DNA from: a virus
DNA: 33,388 nt
Direction: 5' to 3' (one strand)
Virus record (IMG/VR): IMGVR_UViG_3300021440_000639
Coordinates: 1-33,388 of that record
Shown here: positions 24,139 through 31,153 of the stretch, one piece after another
How the letters are laid out: each line of letters starts with the position of its first letter
How positions within the stretch are numbered: position 1 is the stretch's first letter
Notes under the pieces: model-generated
What the model saw: the letters and a program-made list of their open reading frames with translations, nothing else
Told to the model about the DNA's origin: nothing
Database searches by the model: none
Made by a program: the position numbers and the translations under genes

Positions 24139-24742
24139 TTTCAGATCCTTCGTTGCGGGTGAACTTTGTGGTTTCGTTGCCCCAGACCGCCCAGCCTGGG
24201 CGGGACTGGCGCGAGAACACTTCGATGCGGCGTGCATCTGGCATCAGCCTTTCCGCCGCGAGGAATGCTTCCTCGGGTTTGCGCGAGTGTTCGCGCGCCA
24301 ACCCTTCGATCACGCTCCGAGTGCCCCGCGTCGTCTTTGGCTTGCCTATCGTGCCTATCAGGAATGGCTCCCCTGCGCTGCGCAGCACATATCCGGTCCC
24401 GAAGGCCTGCTTGCCGGTGACGGTCTTTTTTGACCAGTGGCCCGCCGTCTTGAAGGTAAATCCCCAGCCCCGCAGCACGTCGAGGGCTTGCGGCAATAAT
24501 GGATTGGTGGCCCAGAGCCACAGCAGGCAGTCACGCGCGCCCAGGGCCTCCCCTACGGGCAGCGCGGCAATGTCTGCCAGCGTCATGGTCTGGTAGTGCG
24601 CCTCTGGGCCTTTCTTGGCTCCCTTGGCGCTGAAATTGACGAACCGCCACGGCGGATCAGCCATGATCAGATCGAACCCGCCTACAGGGCGCAATTCGCA
24701 CCATTGCCGGATGATCTGTCCCGCCGAAAAAACGTCAGGCAT
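24122..24742 (-). CDS. MT-A70 family adenine methyltransferase
   Basis: 206 residues. FDLIMADPPWRF at 23-34 contains the DPPW catalytic motif of N6-adenine methyltransferases; the following segments (ALGARDCLLWLWATN, LRGWGFTFKTAGHWSKK, GTGYVLRSAGEPFLIG, RPGWAVWGNE) are the usual MT-A70 order. It probably methylates adenine in phage DNA, perhaps to resist host restriction. No restriction partner is present. It is co-transcribed with ssb. Confidence 0.88.
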   Translation of the reverse strand: MPDVFSAGQIIRQWCELRPVGGFDLIMADPPWRFVNFSAKGAKKGPEAHYQTMTLADIAALPVGEALGARDCLLWLWATNPLLPQALDVLRGWGFTFKTAGHWSKKTVTGKQAFGTGYVLRSAGEPFLIGTIGKPKTTRGTRSVIEGLAREHSRKPEEAFLAAERLMPDARRIEVFSRQSRPGWAVWGNETTKFTRNEGSENVSIA

Positions 24743-24980
24743 CCGCCCCGCCTCCCGCCATGGTTGCGCGACGATCCTGCGCCACCCTCACCGCCTGCTC
24801 GATCACCGCGACCCACGGCAGATGGTGCTGGGCAAATCTCCCCCCTGCGCGATATGCCAGCTTGCGATGCAACGACAGACGATCCATCAGCTTTTCGACG
24901 GGCATGATTTCGGACCATGTGGCGCGGGTCAGCAGCGCGGTCTTTCCGTCCAAACTGACAATGACGCGCGGATCAATCAT
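24735..24980 (-). CDS. Small phage protein of unknown function
   Basis: 81 residues from the ATG at 24980 (MIDPRVIVSLDGKTALL), overlapping the upstream stop by 8 bases; the longer frame is an Arg-rich shadow. Helical (ATWSEIMPVEKLMDRLSLHRK, VAVIEQAVRVAQDRR) and basic. It overlaps the methyltransferase start by 8 bases. A DNA-associated role is plausible from the neighbours but not shown. Confidence 0.55.
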   Translation of the reverse strand: MIDPRVIVSLDGKTALLTRATWSEIMPVEKLMDRLSLHRKLAYRAGGRFAQHHLPWVAVIEQAVRVAQDRRATMAGGGADA

Positions 24981-25650
24981 TTTCAGCCTCACGCATCGCC
25001 GCAGCCCGCGCGAGGCTTGCCTGAATGAGTGGGTTATTCGCACGGCTTTCCCGCAACTGCCGCCACGCGGGAGAATCCTCCGGTTCGATTTCAGACCAGT
25101 GCGGCCGCCGCTGGCTGTCCTCCGCCGCCGCCTGCAACGCCTCATCGCGGCTCGATGCCATCGGACGCCTCGCTATAGCCTGCGATAGGCTCAAGTTGAA
25201 ACCGGCTTTTGCGAGGATTTCGGCCGCCCTCCTGCGTTCCTCCGGGGTGCGCTCCACCACTTGCGCGGCCTCCCGAACTTCGCGCTCCATCCGGTCGCGG
25301 CGGGCCAGTTCGTCGCCAATGGGCTTCAACTCGCGCTCGGCTAGAATAACGATCTCCCCCGGCGATGGGCGGCGCTGCATCGTGCGCTCCCATGCGTCGA
25401 ACGCTCGGTGCATTGCCCATTCAGGCACATGATCCAACGCCCTCACGAATGCCCACCTGACCGCAGCCCGTGTTTCCTCGTCGGACTCCGGCTCGAAATA
25501 GCAGGCGAGGGTGACATTGACCCGGCGCAGGGTTTCAGCGGCGTTCGGCGCGGAACGGATCGCGGCTTGAAGTGTCGATCTGGATTGATCCTTGATCGAG
25601 GCCAGCGGCGATTGCTTGGATGGACTGATCGAAAGCGCGCTTTCTGTCAT
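24973..25650 (-). CDS. Helical replication-block protein of unknown function
   Basis: 225 residues with GGAG 8 bases before the ATG at 25650. It is largely helical and charged (ETRAAVRWAFVRALDHVPEW, ERELKPIGDELARRDRMERE, RRRAAEILAKAGFNLSLSQ). The N-terminus is coded inside the end of the DUF1376 gene over 116 bases in another frame. Proteins in this place in lambda-like genomes are often replisome loaders, and that is one possibility, but no motif confirms it. Confidence 0.55.
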   Translation of the reverse strand: MTESALSISPSKQSPLASIKDQSRSTLQAAIRSAPNAAETLRRVNVTLACYFEPESDEETRAAVRWAFVRALDHVPEWAMHRAFDAWERTMQRRPSPGEIVILAERELKPIGDELARRDRMEREVREAAQVVERTPEERRRAAEILAKAGFNLSLSQAIARRPMASSRDEALQAAAEDSQRRPHWSEIEPEDSPAWRQLRESRANNPLIQASLARAAAMREAEND

Positions 25651-26401
25651 CTTTCTGTCTCCGTGCGATAGATGCTTGGGAAGGGATGATGGGTTTCAGA
25701 GTTGTGGATTTGACCCCTGCAAGCCGCTGCATGGCCGGGGTGAAATATTTGAAACTGGACGGACTGCCGGGTTCCTTGCGGCTCCCCATGACCTCGATGA
25801 CGACCGCGATCTGCTCGGACTCGGTGATCCCCATAGAGGTCCATTGACCTACAATCGCCATGTCTGCGGTTCCGCCAATCCATTGCCCCCCCTTGCCGGT
25901 GAGGCCTGATGGATCGACTCCCATGGCGGTCAAAAGTTGCTCCCGATGGGTGCTGATTTCCTCGCCCGCGCGGCTCTCACCACCAATGAAAGTGGGTGTG
26001 GATGTGGGTGTGGGTGTGGGGGTATCCGAGTGGTATCCGAGTGGTATTACCGTGGTATCGGCAGTTTCCTTTGTTTTCAACCACCTAGCCATCACGTTGT
26101 TAGATTGCCGGGTGCTGTTCCGTTTAACGAAGGTGGCCTCGTCTGTTAAACGGCCCTGCGTTATCTCACCATTTTCCACCTTGAAGAACGGCGCGAGAGT
26201 TTCCCAGATGCGCGCCCATTGGGCCGAGTTGACGCGGGCATAGCGGGCGAGAAGTTTGGGGTCATTCGGAAGGCTGCATCCCTTCGACCTCCACATCGCC
26301 ATCAGCAGCAGAAGGTAGGCCCCATGCTCGATGGTCGTCAGATGAGTGGTGTCTCCGAGATAAGCATCAGTCCAGAGGGGAAGAGCCGGAAACTCCGCCA
26401 T
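25535..26401 (-). CDS. DUF1376 (YdaU-like) replication-region protein
   Basis: 288 residues. Residues 2-90 match the DUF1376 start: FPALPLWTDAYLGDTTHLTT, EHGAYLLLLMAMWRSKGCSL, NDPKLLARYARV and WARIWETLAPFF. Such proteins lie in phage replication modules beside helicase-loader type genes and are thought to act at the origin. A Pro-Thr linker (about residues 127-137) is encoded by a GTGGGT-type simple repeat. The C-terminal third resembles the DNA-binding halves of primosome proteins (GSPSSFKYFTPAMQRLAG). It follows the RusA gene directly. Confidence 0.75.
   Translation of the reverse strand: MAEFPALPLWTDAYLGDTTHLTTIEHGAYLLLLMAMWRSKGCSLPNDPKLLARYARVNSAQWARIWETLAPFFKVENGEITQGRLTDEATFVKRNSTRQSNNVMARWLKTKETADTTVIPLGYHSDTPTPTPTSTPTFIGGESRAGEEISTHREQLLTAMGVDPSGLTGKGGQWIGGTADMAIVGQWTSMGITESEQIAVVIEVMGSRKEPGSPSSFKYFTPAMQRLAGVKSTTLKPIIPSQASIARRQKDDRKRAFDQSIQAIAAGLDQGSIQIDTSSRDPFRAERR
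25992..26022. repeat. GTGGGT simple repeat and 11-base duplication in the DUF1376 gene
   Basis: A tract of about five GTGGGT-like hexamers codes for the Pro-Thr linker on the minus strand. An 11-base duplication (GGTATCCGAGT twice, 26021-26042) lies beside it. The hexamer unit keeps the frame, so length changes would lengthen or shorten the linker. Confidence 0.6.
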
Positions 26402-26992
26402 TCAAGCCTCCACTGGCTTGAGGGCCTTCACGGTGATGACGCACTTTCCTTTCGGGATCGTGGGGTCGCGCCGCACTGTGATGGCGTCCATAAAGCGATC
26501 ATCTGGCGTGACGTGCATTCGGTGCAGCAGGTCGATCAAAGCCTTGTCGCGGTTGTTGATGTCGCCCGCGTCCTCGGGGGAGAGCAGCAGCATCGCCGTG
26601 TAAGGTTGATCCGCAGGAAGCGCGCGGGCGGGCTGGCTTGGCCGCTGCGCGTTGATTTCAAGCCCGGCCTCCTGCGCCCACGCGATATAGCGCGGCGAAT
26701 GGGTGCGATTTGCGCCGGTCCCGACATACAGGTGGTTGGTGGATGGGCCTAGCGGCAGCAGGAAGGACAAAATGACCTCCGCTGGGCGCGCGGCGGGCAC
26801 ACCATCCTTCCGCATCGCATCCTCGATCTGGGCAATCCGCTCATCCAGCTTGCGGGCCTGCGCCGCCATCCTTGTGAGCATCTTCGTGTAGGCAAAGCGG
26901 GTGTTGGTGTAGGTGGACGTGGTGATACCCAATCGCGCGCAATGAGTCTGGAGTCGGGCAATGACGTTATGGGTGTGGTTTTGGACAATCAT
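26402..26992 (-). CDS. RusA-type Holliday junction resolvase
   Basis: 196 residues. After an extra helical N-terminus of about 70 residues (TRMAAQARKLDERIAQIEDA) the RusA domain is clear: FLLPLGPSTNHLYVGTG, RYIAWAQEAG, then SPEDAGDINNRDKALIDLLH with D144, D149 and D154, and VTPDDRFMDAITVRRD with D164/D165. These acids bind the metal that cuts four-way DNA junctions made during recombination or before packaging. It is the first gene of the DNA-metabolism block; the region at 27024-27083 lies upstream. GGGGG lies about 8 bases before the ATG. Confidence 0.85.
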   Translation of the reverse strand: MIVQNHTHNVIARLQTHCARLGITTSTYTNTRFAYTKMLTRMAAQARKLDERIAQIEDAMRKDGVPAARPAEVILSFLLPLGPSTNHLYVGTGANRTHSPRYIAWAQEAGLEINAQRPSQPARALPADQPYTAMLLLSPEDAGDINNRDKALIDLLHRMHVTPDDRFMDAITVRRDPTIPKGKCVITVKALKPVEA

Positions 26993-27023
26993 CTAAGCGG
27001 CCCCCTTGGAGTCGCCGCCAGAA

Positions 27024-27083
27024 TGGACAAAAAGACATCGAATGTCCAGACCAAAAGCTAGGGTGTCATTTACGACAAAACGC
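27024..27083. promoter_or_regulatory. Operator-like sites in the divergent control region
   Basis: Between rusA (minus) and the XRE regulator (plus) are TGGACAAAA (27024-27032), a dyad GACAT-CGA-ATGTC (27034-27046) continuing into TGTCCA (27043-27048), and GACAAAACGC (27074-27083). The last is the reverse complement of the core of the direct repeats at 27718 and 27748. I see no unambiguous -35/-10 pair here. Autoregulation of the regulator and control of the RusA block are inferred. Confidence 0.5.
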
Positions 27084-27135
27084 TATATGTTATCCGGCGT
27101 GACATTTGTTGATCGCATTGATTCGGGAGAGCGCC

Positions 27136-27486
27136 GTGACCACCGCAGGTATAGATCGTCTCAGCTTTCGAGAGGCGATGATCGAGCGACTGGACCTGAC
27201 CGGGATCACCGTTGCCGACCTCGCCCGAAAAACCGGCGTCTCCAAGGGGCTGCTCGACAAGCTGCGCCAGCGGAGGACGGAAACGCCGAATGTCTATGAT
27301 GCCATGCTGATCAGCCGGTTCTTCGGCCAGACCGTCGAGGAGTTCATGGGCATTCGTTCCCGCGCCGAGAAGCGCGACGAAATCATTGAAATGTTGAAGC
27401 TTTTATCCCCAGAGCATCGCGCTATGATGATTGCTCAAATCCAGGCTGTTGCGGCCTACCGTCAGAAACCGGAAGGCCAAAGGTAG
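27136..27486 (+). CDS. XRE-type helix-turn-helix regulator (possible phage repressor)
   Basis: 116 residues from a GTG at 27136, chosen for GGGAG 6 bases upstream; a TTG at 27106 is less likely. A helix-turn-helix is clear at 26-45 (VADLARKTGVSKGLLDKLRQ) inside an XRE-like fold (FREAMIERLDL to GQTVEEFMGI). The C-terminal 45 residues are helical (RSRAEKRDEIIEMLKLLSPE) and may dimerise. There is no LexA-like protease domain, so induction by RecA cleavage is not expected. It is flanked by operator-like sites and divergent from the minus-strand block. Confidence 0.75.
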   Translation: MTTAGIDRLSFREAMIERLDLTGITVADLARKTGVSKGLLDKLRQRRTETPNVYDAMLISRFFGQTVEEFMGIRSRAEKRDEIIEMLKLLSPEHRAMMIAQIQAVAAYRQKPEGQR

Positions 27487-27592
27487 CAATCCGCAGCGCA
27501 GCAACCAGCGCATTGAGGTCGCAGTCGTGCAGGATTGAAATCATTTCATCCACCGACACCAACTCGATCTCGCTCATTTCCCTGACGCACAT
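27422..27592 (-). CDS. Possible small antisense gene overlapping the regulator's end
   Basis: 56 codons from an ATG at 27592 with GAGGG 6 bases upstream; another ATG lies at 27577. The protein starts MCVREMSEIELVSVDEMISI and is helical and acidic. It overlaps the regulator's last 65 bases in the opposite direction. The good ribosome site and ordinary composition support it, but it may be chance. Confidence 0.35.
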   Translation of the reverse strand: MCVREMSEIELVSVDEMISILHDCDLNALVAALRIATFGLPVSDGRPQQPGFEQSS

Positions 27593-27710
27593 CGCGCACC
27601 CTCACGACCTTGACCCTTCCGGCCCGAAAGTGGGCGGATTGCAGCGGGACGACTCATTGCACCAAAAGGGCAAGTTGCGCAACTCTTGGATGCGGGAACC
27701 GTGCTTTTCC

Positions 27711-27757
27711 GATGGTGGCGTTTTGTCCACTTCTCTGATTGACGGTGGCGTTTTGTC
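27711..27757. repeat. Two 17-base direct repeats, 30 bases apart
   Basis: GATGGTGGCGTTTTGTC (27711-27727) and GACGGTGGCGTTTTGTC (27741-27757) differ at one base and lie 30 bases apart, close to three helical turns. The first continues into CCAC and so includes TTTTGTCCAC. They sit just upstream of and partly over the early promoter candidate. A 12-base palindrome AGTTGCGCAACT (27673-27684) lies nearby. Confidence 0.65.
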
Positions 27758-27779
27758 TGTGTAAGCTCTGTCCTATAGT
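27739..27779 (+). promoter_or_regulatory. Candidate early promoter
   Basis: Two readings are possible: TTGACG (27739-27744) with TAAGCT (27762-27767), 17-base spacing, or TTTTGT (27751-27756) with TATAGT (27774-27779), also 17 bases. Either would serve the plus-strand genes starting at 27799, and both overlap the second direct repeat. The rest of the 313-base gap after the regulator holds no other plus-strand gene I can support. Confidence 0.45.
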
Positions 27780-27798
27780 CCATACGAGGGGGCGCAAG

Positions 27799-28041
27799 AT
27801 GCGCGACGGAGACAGCTTCCGCACACTGACCGCAGAGGAATATCGTAGCCGGTTGGCGCGGATCGGCCTTGATGAAAATGCGTCGATTGCCCAGCGGTTT
27901 ATCGACCTTGGGGTGAAGATCGCCGCCCAGCGTCGGCGCGCGGCCCTTCGTCAGACCATCAGCGACTTCATCTGCGGGCGCTGGTTTGCGCCGGGGGCTA
28001 TTGCCGTAATCATGTTCATGTTTGCGTGGGTAAACCGCTGA
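27799..28041 (+). CDS. Small membrane-anchored early protein
   Basis: 80 residues from the ATG at 27799, with GAGGGGG 6 bases upstream. The first 60 residues are charged and helical (RTLTAEEYRSRLARIGLDEN, KIAAQRRRAALRQTI); the last 17 (FAPGAIAVIMFMFAWVN) form a transmembrane helix, so it is probably tail-anchored with the N-terminus in the cytoplasm. First gene of the early operon. Function unknown. Confidence 0.6.
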   Translation: MRDGDSFRTLTAEEYRSRLARIGLDENASIAQRFIDLGVKIAAQRRRAALRQTISDFICGRWFAPGAIAVIMFMFAWVNR

Positions 28042-28053
28042 CAAGCAGTTGAT

Positions 28054-28122
28054 GGCCGGGATGGTTCCTCCCTGAACCCGGCCCAACTTGCCGCTGCGCC
28101 ACCCTCCCTTGGCGCAGCGGCA
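28054..28122 (+). terminator. Two consecutive hairpins in the early leader
   Basis: The first pairs GGCCGGG (28054-28060) with CCCGGCC (28077-28083). The second pairs TGCCGCTGCGCCA (28089-28101) with TGGCGCAGCGGCA (28110-28122), 13 perfect base pairs, followed by CTTTTCC. They fill the 99-base gap before the ATG at 28141. The second is a good terminator or attenuator; read-through control by a phage factor is possible. Confidence 0.65.
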
Positions 28123-28140
28123 CTTTTCCAGAGAGACACC

Positions 28141-28515
28141 ATGATTCGCACCCCATCATCACAATTTGAGGCCTACCGCTGGTATAGGGACGCTTTGAAC
28201 AGCCTGACGCCTTCTGTGCATGATGGCGATCCGCAGCCAGGTTGGTTCAAGCGTCGGCTGGTGAAGCAAGGCCCGTGGGTTACAGTTCGCATCTGGCTCG
28301 ATCAGGTCATTGATCCCGAAACCGGCGAATTGTCCGCAGATGAATTGGTCTGCTGCGAAGTGGATGGCATCCCAGCCGACCCTCGCCCGATCTGGACATT
28401 TCTCACACCCATTACCCGCGACGAGTTCAACCGGATCGCGGCCGAGCGGCAGGCGGGCGCTGACCCCCGCCAAAAAATCAACCTTATGAAGAAGGTATCT
28501 GGACCGAATGGATGA
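28141..28515 (+). CDS. Early phage protein of unknown function
   Basis: 124 residues with GAGAGA before the ATG. It shows an alpha/beta pattern (EAYRWYRDALNSL, GPWVTVRIWLDQVI, DELVCCEVDGIPAD, FLTPITRDEFNRIA). No recognised domain. It is the first gene after the hairpins and overlaps the next by 8 bases, so it is the head of the ATGA-linked operon. Confidence 0.55.
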   Translation: MIRTPSSQFEAYRWYRDALNSLTPSVHDGDPQPGWFKRRLVKQGPWVTVRIWLDQVIDPETGELSADELVCCEVDGIPADPRPIWTFLTPITRDEFNRIAAERQAGADPRQKINLMKKVSGPNG

Positions 28516-29251
28516 TGGAAGCATGGCCGGGCTTGGCCACAACAAGCCGCCGCTGGTTGACCCTGACCTTCTGGACCAGACCGACGCCCGCATTGCGGAG
28601 TTCGCGGACAAGGCGAAGGAATGGCTTGATCTTGGGGAAATCACGTCTCAGGAGCAATCCGCCAACCTGACCGACTTCATCACCGGCGCGCGTGGTGTGT
28701 TCAAGGTGGTCGATAAAGCCCGCGCGGATGCGAAGAAGCCACATGACGAGGCGTCAAAGGCCGTCCAGGCGCTTTTTGCCGGAAAGCTTTCGACCATCGA
28801 GAGGATTGTGGACCGCGTGAAGCCTCTGCAAGCTGCGTGGCTGGCGAAGGAAAACGCGCGGATCGAGGCTGAACAGGCCGAAAAGCGCAGATTGGCAGAG
28901 GCCGCCCGGCTTGAAGCAGAGGCAAAAGCATCCATCGCCGCCGCCCATGGCGACATTGCCGGGGAAATCGCGGCCGAGGAAGCAGCCAAGGAAGCAGCCA
29001 AGTTGCAGAAGGCAGCAGAGAAGCCGTTGAAGGCGAATGCTGGGTCGGCTTCCGGGGCCGGGCGCACCATGTCCTTGCGCAAAACCCGCGTGGCCGAAAT
29101 CGACAACATTCGCTTGGCGTTCATGCAGTTCTGGGACCGCACCGAGGTCGCCGAAGTTCTGACACGACTCGCAAACGCCGAATTGCGTGGAAGCCCCGAC
29201 CTTCTGGAAATCCCCGGATTCAAGGTCACAATCAAGGAGACAGTCGCATGA
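28508..29251 (+). CDS. Coiled-coil early phage protein
   Basis: 247 residues from the ATG at 28508; an ATG at 28523 (MAGLGHNKPP) is an alternative and is how related phage proteins commonly begin. Residues 20-180 are helical with a very long charged coiled coil (KENARIEAEQAEKRRLAEA, AAEEAAKEAAKLQKAAEKP). The C-terminal 55 residues form a compact piece (RVAEIDNIRLAFMQFWDRTE then LEIPGFKVTIKETVA). Such proteins are usually found next to the conserved protein encoded here at 29248, to which it is joined by ATGA overlap, suggesting partners in DNA metabolism. Function unknown. Confidence 0.6.
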   Translation: MDDGSMAGLGHNKPPLVDPDLLDQTDARIAEFADKAKEWLDLGEITSQEQSANLTDFITGARGVFKVVDKARADAKKPHDEASKAVQALFAGKLSTIERIVDRVKPLQAAWLAKENARIEAEQAEKRRLAEAARLEAEAKASIAAAHGDIAGEIAAEEAAKEAAKLQKAAEKPLKANAGSASGAGRTMSLRKTRVAEIDNIRLAFMQFWDRTEVAEVLTRLANAELRGSPDLLEIPGFKVTIKETVA

Positions 29252-30423
29252 ATGATCATTTTGATGGGAATACCGGAGAGGTTATCGCCCTGATGGGCGA
29301 CCGCTCCACCGAAGGGCAGAGCATCATGGTGCAGATGGCTCAAGCGGAATTGAACCAGTCTGTCACCACGGCGCGGGCTTTCCCGCGTTCGATCAAGCTG
29401 GCGGTGGATCGCATCAAGTCGCTGGCCACCCTGGACGCCGTTGCGGCGCAAGAGTGCGTCTATGCGCTGCCTCGCGGCGGCAAACCCATTCGTGGCCCGT
29501 CTGTCCGCTTCGCCGAGATTGTGGCCGCGATGTATGGCAACTGCCATGTCGGAAGCCGAGTGGTCGCGGTGGATCGCGCGGAAAAGGTGGTGGTGGCCGA
29601 GGGCGTGTTTCACGACCTCGAAACCGGCATGAAGCGTGTCGCGCAGGTTCAGCGCCGGATCAGCGACAAAAACGGCAAGATATTCAACGACGACATGATT
29701 GCCGTTACCGGCAACGCCGCGTGTTCGGTCGCTATGCGGGAGGCCGTCTTGAAGGGCGTCCCCAAGGCGATCTGGCGGTCTGCCTATGAAGCTGCGGAAA
29801 TGATCAACTTCGGGAAGGCCGAGACTCTGGCGGTTCGCCGCGACAAGGCGATTGCGGCATTTGGTGGTTTTGGCGTGACCCCGGATCAAATCTTCGCCGC
29901 GCTGGAATTGGGCGGCCTGGACGACATTGGCCTTGAGGAAATTGCCACTCTGACCGCCATGTTTTTTGCAATCAAGAACGAAGAAGCGACGGTTGAGAGC
30001 TACTTTCCGCCGAAAGCCACCGATCCCCTTTCCGCCCGTGCTGCGGCGCGCGGCGTGACAAAGGCAAAACCCGCCGAATCGGCCAAGATCGGTGGTTCCG
30101 CCGCAACGGCGATAAATGCCCCTGCTGCGACCGATGACGATGCCGAGGCTGACGCGGCAAAGGAGGTTGAGGCCCAGCCCGAGCAGAAGCATGAAGAACT
30201 GGACCAGACCCAAACAAAGGCTCTGATCGTCAGCCCCAAGTCGAAGATGATTTTCGACAGCCTCATGCGCGACGTTCAGGGCATGGCCCAGGGTGACGGA
30301 ATCCGTCAGTTGCGGGAGTTCTTCGCGGCGGAAATTGCGGAATTGAGGGCCGAAGCGCCCGATCTTCATGCAGAGTTTGTCTCCGCCTGTGAGGCCCGCG
30401 CCAATGACATTGCCGGTCAATAG
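29248..30423 (+). CDS. Conserved phage protein, possible recombination factor
   Basis: 391 residues. The first 250 are a globular domain seen in many temperate phages: TARAFPRSIKLAVDRIKSLA, YALPRGGKPIRGPSVRFAEI, YGNCHVGSRVVAVDRAEKVV, MKRVAQVQRRISDKNGKIFN, DDMIAVTGNAACSVAMREAV. A basic/acidic tail follows. I do not recognise a proved function. Its partner upstream and its place in the early region resemble single-strand annealing recombinase modules, which is inference from context only. It overlaps its neighbours at both ends. Confidence 0.55.
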   Translation: MNDHFDGNTGEVIALMGDRSTEGQSIMVQMAQAELNQSVTTARAFPRSIKLAVDRIKSLATLDAVAAQECVYALPRGGKPIRGPSVRFAEIVAAMYGNCHVGSRVVAVDRAEKVVVAEGVFHDLETGMKRVAQVQRRISDKNGKIFNDDMIAVTGNAACSVAMREAVLKGVPKAIWRSAYEAAEMINFGKAETLAVRRDKAIAAFGGFGVTPDQIFAALELGGLDDIGLEEIATLTAMFFAIKNEEATVESYFPPKATDPLSARAAARGVTKAKPAESAKIGGSAATAINAPAATDDDAEADAAKEVEAQPEQKHEELDQTQTKALIVSPKSKMIFDSLMRDVQGMAQGDGIRQLREFFAAEIAELRAEAPDLHAEFVSACEARANDIAGQ

Positions 30424-31153
30424 ATCGGCCAAGCCGAAAGTGATGCGGCGCACAACCGCGCCGCATCAAAATCTGGCGAAGGCGGGGATCGCCGATGTGA
30501 CTGTGCAGCTTCCGGGGAGCAATACCCCCGTGGCCGGGCAGGAAATCTTGTGCGCGATCTGCAACAATGAATCGCTTCTCGTCACAAACGCCAGATCTGG
30601 CCGCAAGCCCATTGAGGCGATCAGGCAGGCCGCACACCGCGAAGGTTGGGAGTTCGATGGCTCTGGAAAGCACATCGGCCCCCGCTGCGTCAAAAAGGAG
30701 AAAGACAGAAAGATGAATGCAAAACCCAAGCCTGTCGGAGAGGCTGTGGCAACGGTTCCCGAAGCGGCCGCGCTGAAATCATTTGGCGATCTGCCTACCC
30801 CGGCCGTTCGCACGGCAGACCCAGCGCAGCGCCGCCGCATCTGGCGCGCGATTGAGGACGCCTACGACGAAGCCAACAGTCGGTATATGAGCGGCCACAC
30901 CGATGAATTGGTGGCAAAGGTTCTCGGATACCCGCGCAAGTGGATCGAGGATATTCGCGCGGAAAACTTTGGCCCGGCAGGGGTCGATCCTGTGCTGGTC
31001 AAACTCGAAACCGAGTTGAATGCCCTGATCGACCGGTGCGTTGCGCAGGTCGATAGCGCCATGGCCCTCGCATCTGCGGCGGAGACACTGGAAAAAGCGG
31101 TGCAGTCCATGCGGCAGCGCGTCGAGGCCGCTATTGGTCGCGGGGCAAAGTGA
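30404..31153 (+). CDS. Early phage protein with N-terminal cysteine motif
   Basis: 249 residues from the ATG at 30404, overlapping the previous stop by 20 bases. Residues 45-105 hold a small cysteine-containing piece (ILCAICNNESLLVTNARSG, AAHREGWEFDGSGKHIGPRC) that may bind zinc. The rest is helical, with a region ADPAQRRRIWRAIEDAYDEA and a coiled coil (LIDRCVAQVDSAMALASAAE). The protein has no known family. The order of a zinc element followed by a coiled coil suggests DNA or partner binding. Confidence 0.55.
   Translation: MTLPVNRSAKPKVMRRTTAPHQNLAKAGIADVTVQLPGSNTPVAGQEILCAICNNESLLVTNARSGRKPIEAIRQAAHREGWEFDGSGKHIGPRCVKKEKDRKMNAKPKPVGEAVATVPEAAALKSFGDLPTPAVRTADPAQRRRIWRAIEDAYDEANSRYMSGHTDELVAKVLGYPRKWIEDIRAENFGPAGVDPVLVKLETELNALIDRCVAQVDSAMALASAAETLEKAVQSMRQRVEAAIGRGAK

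Noticed and set aside
27574-28086. 170-codon minus-strand gene
   Set aside because: It is antisense to the early membrane protein gene with a good ribosome site, covers the promoter repeats, and is Arg/Pro-rich with no pattern.
28648-30453. 601-codon open frame on the minus strand
   Set aside because: It covers the two early genes on the other strand, which have ATGA coupling and coherent protein patterns; GC-rich third positions explain the long antisense frame.
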